Origin: Verrucomicrobiales bacterium
GTDB taxonomy: Bacteria > Verrucomicrobiota > Verrucomicrobiia > Verrucomicrobiales > DEV007
Direction of reading: 5' to 3'
NCBI GenBank assembly: GCA_013003335.1
Contig: JABDJT010000354.1
Coordinates: 1 to 19,725 of the forward strand
DNA length: 19,725 nucleotides
Part shown: piece by piece, positions 16,392 through 19,725 of the stretch
Layout: each line of letters begins with the position of its first letter
How positions within the stretch are numbered: position 1 is the stretch's first letter
Notes under the pieces: generated by a model
Databases searched by the model: none
What the model saw: only the letters and a program-made list of their open reading frames with translations
Told to the model about the DNA's origin: nothing
Program-made: the position numbers and the translations under genes

Positions 16392-16434
16392 CGAATGAAC
16401 AGGGTTGGTTTACCGAAAAGACCCTGTTGGTTCG
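16392..16434 (+). repeat. 43-bp hairpin repeat, copy 5 (inverted relative to its genes)
   Basis: Left arm CGAATGAACAGGGT (16392-16405), middle 16406-16420, right arm ACCCTGTTGGTTCG (16421-16434) on the plus strand, while both neighbouring genes are on the minus strand. AACAGGGT pairs with ACCCTGTT and CGAA with TTCG, with a U-G wobble and one G/G mismatch between. The kinase stop codon (16410-16412) lies in the middle segment, and the response regulator ATG is six bases from the left-arm tip. Confidence 0.92.
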
Positions 16435-18989
16435 TTTCGGGGCTCGGATACCGGCAGCACGACGGAAAAGCACGACCCGCCTTTGTCGCGATTGCAAAAC
16501 TTGATGTCGCCGCCGTGACCACGGGCAATCTGACGGGCCAGGGTAAGGCCAAGTCCGGATCCCTGGATCCCTGTCGCGAGTGAATCGTCGGCCCGGTAGA
16601 ATTTCTCGAAGATTTTTGCGGCATCCTTCCGGCGAATGCCGGGCCCGCGATCCAGCACGCGCCATTCGACTTCGTCGGGGGCCGACTGGTTGACCTCCAG
16701 GATAATTTCACGGCCGGAGCAGGCGTATTTGTCGGCGTTGCTGAGGAGATTGAGGAGGACTTGGGAAAGAGCATCGCGATCGCCTTCGATCCAGATCGGT
16801 TCGCCGTCGTGATCGCGAAATTCCAGCTCACAGCCGTCCGCTTCCAACTGCATCCTGTAATTTTCCAGCGTTTCGCGCGCCAGGGAAACGGCATCGAGTT
16901 TTTCAAAATTGTATTTCCCGTCCCCGCGATCCATTCGCGAAAAATCGAGAAGATTGTTGATCAGGCGGGTGAGCCGGGCGGCTTCGCGGGAAATGATCCC
17001 GGAGTATTCGGTCCGCTTATCTGTCTCGACGGATTTGTTGGTGCTCAGCAAATCGGAGAACATCCGGATCGAAGTGAGCGGCGTTTTCAACTCGTGGCTC
17101 ACGTTGGAAACGAAATCGGTTTTCTGGCGGGCCAGGTGCATTTCCCGGTTGAGGTCGCGGAAAATCAGGAACGAACCGAACCCGATCGCCGCGAGCAAAA
17201 TCGGGACCAGCAGCCAGAGGGTCAGCCGGGCGACATCGGCAGATTTGATGACAGCCTCGGGATCGATCAGGTAGGCGGCGACTTCCCATCGGGGCAGGAT
17301 TTGACCGACCTCGGATGCCACGAACGGACGTTTCCAGTCCGCTTCAAATCCGGGCATGGTTTGCGCGACGAGATTTCCTTCCGCGTCCAGCAGCGCGAGG
17401 CTGACTTCTTTGTTTTCCTGGAAAAAGGCGACTCCGGCAACGACGTCAGCCAAGTGCTGACGAATTTCATTCAGGTCCAGCTCGGCCCAGAAAACCTGGT
17501 TGGGAAGCCGGGGATGACGATACCAGAGCAAAATATGAAGGCCGTCTGACAGGAAGCGGGCCACGGCTCCCTCCCGTTTGTCGCCCATGATCTCGCTGAG
17601 ACCGGCGTTGTTGACTTCGAGGCTGGACCACGAGGTGGTATTCGCGCGGGCAAACAGCGCGTCGTTTGCCGCATCGGTAAACCGTTCGACCTGCCCGATC
17701 TGGGTGAGCGGATTGACGACGCGGGGCTTGGCCGGAGATTGCCGGACATCAAGCAGCACACTCTGGTCGACATCGCTTCCCGGTACATTTACCGTATTCG
17801 CCGCCTGTTGCAGGGCAACTTCTTCGGCCCGGGGATCCCCTTGCACTGTCACTTCCCGCCTCTGTCTCCCTGATCCGGATTGCCCGGGAGCACCATCAAG
17901 ATTCAAAGATGGCTGATTTGGCGCACGCAGAGCCGCAGTGCCCGGTTCCAGTATTGCACTTTGGGGCGCCCCCCCTCCGGCTCCACCAGCCGGTTCCGGT
18001 GCACCAGGTGCCGAACCGATGTTTCCATCGAACGGATTGGCTTCCTCTCCGGGGTTGTCGACCGGATTCGGAACCGCCCGCTGCTGCGCCTGCGGATTGA
18101 GCGTCTGGCTGCGGTTGTTGTAATTGTAGCGGGCTGACCGCAATTTTTCCTGGGCGGCAATCACGGTGGCCTGCTTGGTTTTCGGGACCTGGTTGAAAGC
18201 CGGCATTTCTGAAGAGGCAGGCTTGTCAGCACCGGAATAAATCTGCTGGAAATTTCCCGGATCGCCCTGGCCGGCTTCGGCCTGCTCCTGTTTCTTGCTT
18301 CCGGTTCCCTTGCGGATCGCCCTTCCCGTCGACGACCCTTCCCTGTTTTCCACTTTTTCCTCGTAGTCTGCGGGAGTCTCCGGTTTTGAATCCGCCGAAG
18401 GAGCCGGGGCCGGAACGGTTCCCGCCGGCCGAAGCGTCCACTTCATGGAGCCATCGTCACTCTTCAAGACCATCCCCGGTGACGGAAAAAAGCCTCCGGC
18501 CACTTCCGTTTCCTGCACGGCGATGCGATTTCCCACCGGCTCGGGAGCCGGATATACTTCCGCCACGGCGCCGTCTGCGAGAAAGGCCCGATTGTACTCC
18601 AGGAAATAGGTGGCCTGCGAATCAGCGGTCTGCGGCGTGGGGGAAATAATCTCGCCCCCCTCAATTACCACGCAGCCCACCGAAGCCTGCGTCCAGCGGG
18701 TCCGAACGATTTGGTCAAAATTCCGGCTCAGCGAATCGAGCCCTTCATCCCCGGCCTCTTCAAACGCCTCATCCACCAGCCCGTTTACCAGCCGGGGAAA
18801 ATAGAGCCGCACGTCTTCCATAAACGTATTCAAATCGGATGCCAGTTCGTCGGCCGCGGATTGGTGCAACAGCGCCCGCTGGCTGTGCACGATGATCTCC
18901 TGATCCCGCAACGAACGCATCGCCAGGAAAGCCAGCGCGATGCTGGGAACCAGCACAGCGACTGCAAAAATGGAGGCGAGCTTTTTCAC
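16410..18989 (-). CDS. Sensor histidine kinase with long low-complexity periplasmic region
   Basis: An 859-residue membrane sensor kinase. TM1 is about 5-24 (LASIFAVAVLVPSIALAFLA) and TM2 about 588-610 (LTLWLLVPILLAAIGFGSFL). Between them, residues about 25-190 and 430-585 look folded and sensor-like, while about 190-430 is rich in Pro, Gly, Ala and Gln with no recognisable domain. The cytoplasmic part has HisKA with phospho-acceptor H632 (VSNVSHELKTPLTS), then HATPase_c with the N box N751 (LLNLLSNADKY), the G1 box DRGPGI (about 780), the F box KIFEKFYR and the G2 box GSGLGLTLA (about 810). All kinase motifs are intact. The last seven residues (EPTGSFR) and the stop are encoded by repeat copy 5. 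It lies between the VWA gene (140-base spacer upstream) and the response regulator. The signal sensed is unknown. Confidence 0.93.
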   Translation of the reverse strand: MKKLASIFAVAVLVPSIALAFLAMRSLRDQEIIVHSQRALLHQSAADELASDLNTFMEDVRLYFPRLVNGLVDEAFEEAGDEGLDSLSRNFDQIVRTRWTQASVGCVVIEGGEIISPTPQTADSQATYFLEYNRAFLADGAVAEVYPAPEPVGNRIAVQETEVAGGFFPSPGMVLKSDDGSMKWTLRPAGTVPAPAPSADSKPETPADYEEKVENREGSSTGRAIRKGTGSKKQEQAEAGQGDPGNFQQIYSGADKPASSEMPAFNQVPKTKQATVIAAQEKLRSARYNYNNRSQTLNPQAQQRAVPNPVDNPGEEANPFDGNIGSAPGAPEPAGGAGGGAPQSAILEPGTAALRAPNQPSLNLDGAPGQSGSGRQRREVTVQGDPRAEEVALQQAANTVNVPGSDVDQSVLLDVRQSPAKPRVVNPLTQIGQVERFTDAANDALFARANTTSWSSLEVNNAGLSEIMGDKREGAVARFLSDGLHILLWYRHPRLPNQVFWAELDLNEIRQHLADVVAGVAFFQENKEVSLALLDAEGNLVAQTMPGFEADWKRPFVASEVGQILPRWEVAAYLIDPEAVIKSADVARLTLWLLVPILLAAIGFGSFLIFRDLNREMHLARQKTDFVSNVSHELKTPLTSIRMFSDLLSTNKSVETDKRTEYSGIISREAARLTRLINNLLDFSRMDRGDGKYNFEKLDAVSLARETLENYRMQLEADGCELEFRDHDGEPIWIEGDRDALSQVLLNLLSNADKYACSGREIILEVNQSAPDEVEWRVLDRGPGIRRKDAAKIFEKFYRADDSLATGIQGSGLGLTLARQIARGHGGDIKFCNRDKGGSCFSVVLPVSEPRNEPTGSFR

Positions 18990-19129
18990 GGGATTGATTC
19001 AGTTTACTTCGAATTTCGGGCTTTCGCGAGGGTGGATCGGTTGAACACGAATGCGTTCCCGCCGGCTGACACACAGAAGAAAACCCGGCCGACAGGAACG
19101 ATTCGCATTCAAAAATCGTGCAGCTTTTT

Positions 19130-19725
19130 TTACTTCACTGCCTGCTTGGAATTTCTCCGCGTGTAGATTTGCGACTGGAACTGTTTCCGACCGGTCGATC
19201 CCAGGCCGTTCGCGTCATCCAACTGCGATTCAGCCGCGGAAAGCGCGTCAATTTCCTCCTGCACCGCAAGCTGGCGGCTCTTCGGAGCTTCTTTCTTCAG
19301 CTTTTCCAGATTCGCGATCTGCGACTTCAACTGGGTCCGGCACTCGCGGTAACTTCCCTGGTCTGCCAGCGCCAACGCCTTTTCCGATTCCTCGTTGTTC
19401 CGGTATATCTCGGCCACGGTTACGATGTCGGCATCTCTCGATTTTTCCGCGATGCCCTTGTCCTCTGTAAATCCAACCACCACTTTGCGGGTGCGGGATT
19501 CCTGCGATTTTGTCACGGAATCGGCATATTTCAGGCTGACCTCCGCGATCGGGGTTCCCGCGTCAAAAACAGCCGGATCAACCGCAGCTTCCAGCACCAA
19601 CTCGCGACTCTGTTCGCCAGCCAACGTTCCAAATTTCACCGCGCCACGGCGATTCTGAAACTGCTCGGGTCGCCCGTAAAATTTGATGGGACGGACACCG
19701 TCGGGACAAATCACCTCAATAATAA
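19130..19725 (-). CDS. C-terminal part of a VWA-domain (YfbK-like) envelope protein, cut by the window end
   Basis: The frame is open to the right edge, so the N-terminal part, including any VWA domain, is missing. The GTG at 19714 is inside the reading frame and not a convincing start. The visible part begins with RPIKFYGRPEQFQNRRGAVK, then GTLAGEQSRELVLEAAVDP and PIAEVSLKYADSVT. I associate this with the region after the VWA domain in YfbK-like and related proteins of PVC bacteria, where an LAGEQ-type motif and a beta-sandwich follow. A C-terminal helical, coiled-coil-prone stretch follows (about the last 90 residues, alternating Glu, Lys, Ala and Leu). It lies upstream of the kinase on the same strand with 140 bases between, so the three genes may form one signalling unit. 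The VWA assignment is by recall of the C-terminal pattern, hence moderate. Confidence 0.6.
   Translation of the reverse strand, partial: IIEVICPDGVRPIKFYGRPEQFQNRRGAVKFGTLAGEQSRELVLEAAVDPAVFDAGTPIAEVSLKYADSVTKSQESRTRKVVVGFTEDKGIAEKSRDADIVTVAEIYRNNEESEKALALADQGSYRECRTQLKSQIANLEKLKKEAPKSRQLAVQEEIDALSAAESQLDDANGLGSTGRKQFQSQIYTRRNSKQAVK

Noticed and set aside
2413..16434. The repeats as a CRISPR array, REP/BIME or ERIC family
   Set aside because: Copies are kilobases apart in different genes' flanks, without spacers or cas genes. The sequence does not fit the REP or ERIC consensus, and no RAYT-like gene is in the window.
2413..16434. The repeats as ordinary intrinsic terminators
   Set aside because: They lack a downstream T-tract, and several lie between divergent genes or directly before a start codon, where termination would block the gene. 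A role for copy 1 or 5 as a weak terminator is not excluded.
19029..19060. Sequence GAGGGTGGATCGGTTGAACA near the kinase start as a sixth repeat
   Set aside because: Resembles the left-arm end and middle of the consensus only loosely. There is no matching right arm, so it is not counted.
19098..19119. ACGATT...AATCGT hairpin followed by a T-run in the spacer before the kinase
   Set aside because: The T-run is on the plus strand while both flanking genes are on the minus strand, and the stem is only six pairs, so a terminator role is not supported.
1..19725. tRNA, rRNA or insertion-sequence genes
   Set aside because: None seen on either strand; all sizeable frames are accounted for and the intergenic spaces are short.

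Overview
The window most likely comes from a member of the Verrucomicrobiota or a close PVC-superphylum relative. The evidence is a c-type cytochrome protein of the Pirellula/Verrucomicrobium heme-binding type (12938-15634), two secreted formylglycine sulfatases, a secreted M23 peptidase with PKD domains, a chitobiase-type/thrombospondin-C-like secreted protein, and a VWA protein next to a large two-component kinase. DNA is moderately GC-rich, coding density is high, and the start codons I checked lack a Shine-Dalgarno sequence. I see no rRNA, tRNA, transposase, integrase or CRISPR array.

Layout. (1) 3-806 (+): 3' end of a secreted carbohydrate-related protein. (2) 822-7438 (-): a co-directional run of four genes, read 7438 to 822: small exported protein, SNF2/SWIM helicase, M23 peptidase with two PKD domains, and a sulfatase. 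(3) 7575-8360 (+): a histidinol-phosphatase/inositol-monophosphatase family enzyme. (4) 8408-10291 (-): a second sulfatase, divergent from (5) 10429-15634 (+): a YjhG/YagF-type D-xylonate dehydratase, a small TMEM220-like membrane protein, and the large propeller/HEAT/cytochrome protein. (6) 15645-19725 (-): VWA protein (cut by the window end), a sensor histidine kinase and an OmpR-type response regulator, read right to left as a probable operon. There is no gap over 300 bases; the longest intergenic spaces are about 95-140 bases.

Functional theme. Secreted sulfatases, a possible sugar-acid dehydratase and a glycan-associated secreted protein fit breakdown of sulfated polysaccharides. The peptidase, VWA protein and two-component system point to envelope maintenance and signalling. 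This is inference from family membership; no complete pathway is present.

Most notable structure. Five copies of one imperfect palindrome of exactly 43 bp (14-base arm, 15-base middle, 14-base arm) lie at 2413-2455, 7526-7568, 10373-10415, 12836-12878 and 16392-16434. Each is shortly upstream of a start codon. The right arm is almost invariant (ACCCTGTTGRTTCG), while changes in the left arm often keep pairing through G-U wobbles or a C-G replacement. Two copies carry the stop codon of the preceding gene, and one supplies the last residues of the histidine kinase. A partial sixth copy upstream of the xylonate dehydratase could pair in competition with the full copy. I do not recognise this family as any named repeat (not REP/BIME or ERIC by sequence). 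It is the best candidate here for something undescribed: a mobile hairpin element, a dispersed RNA-level regulator, or both.
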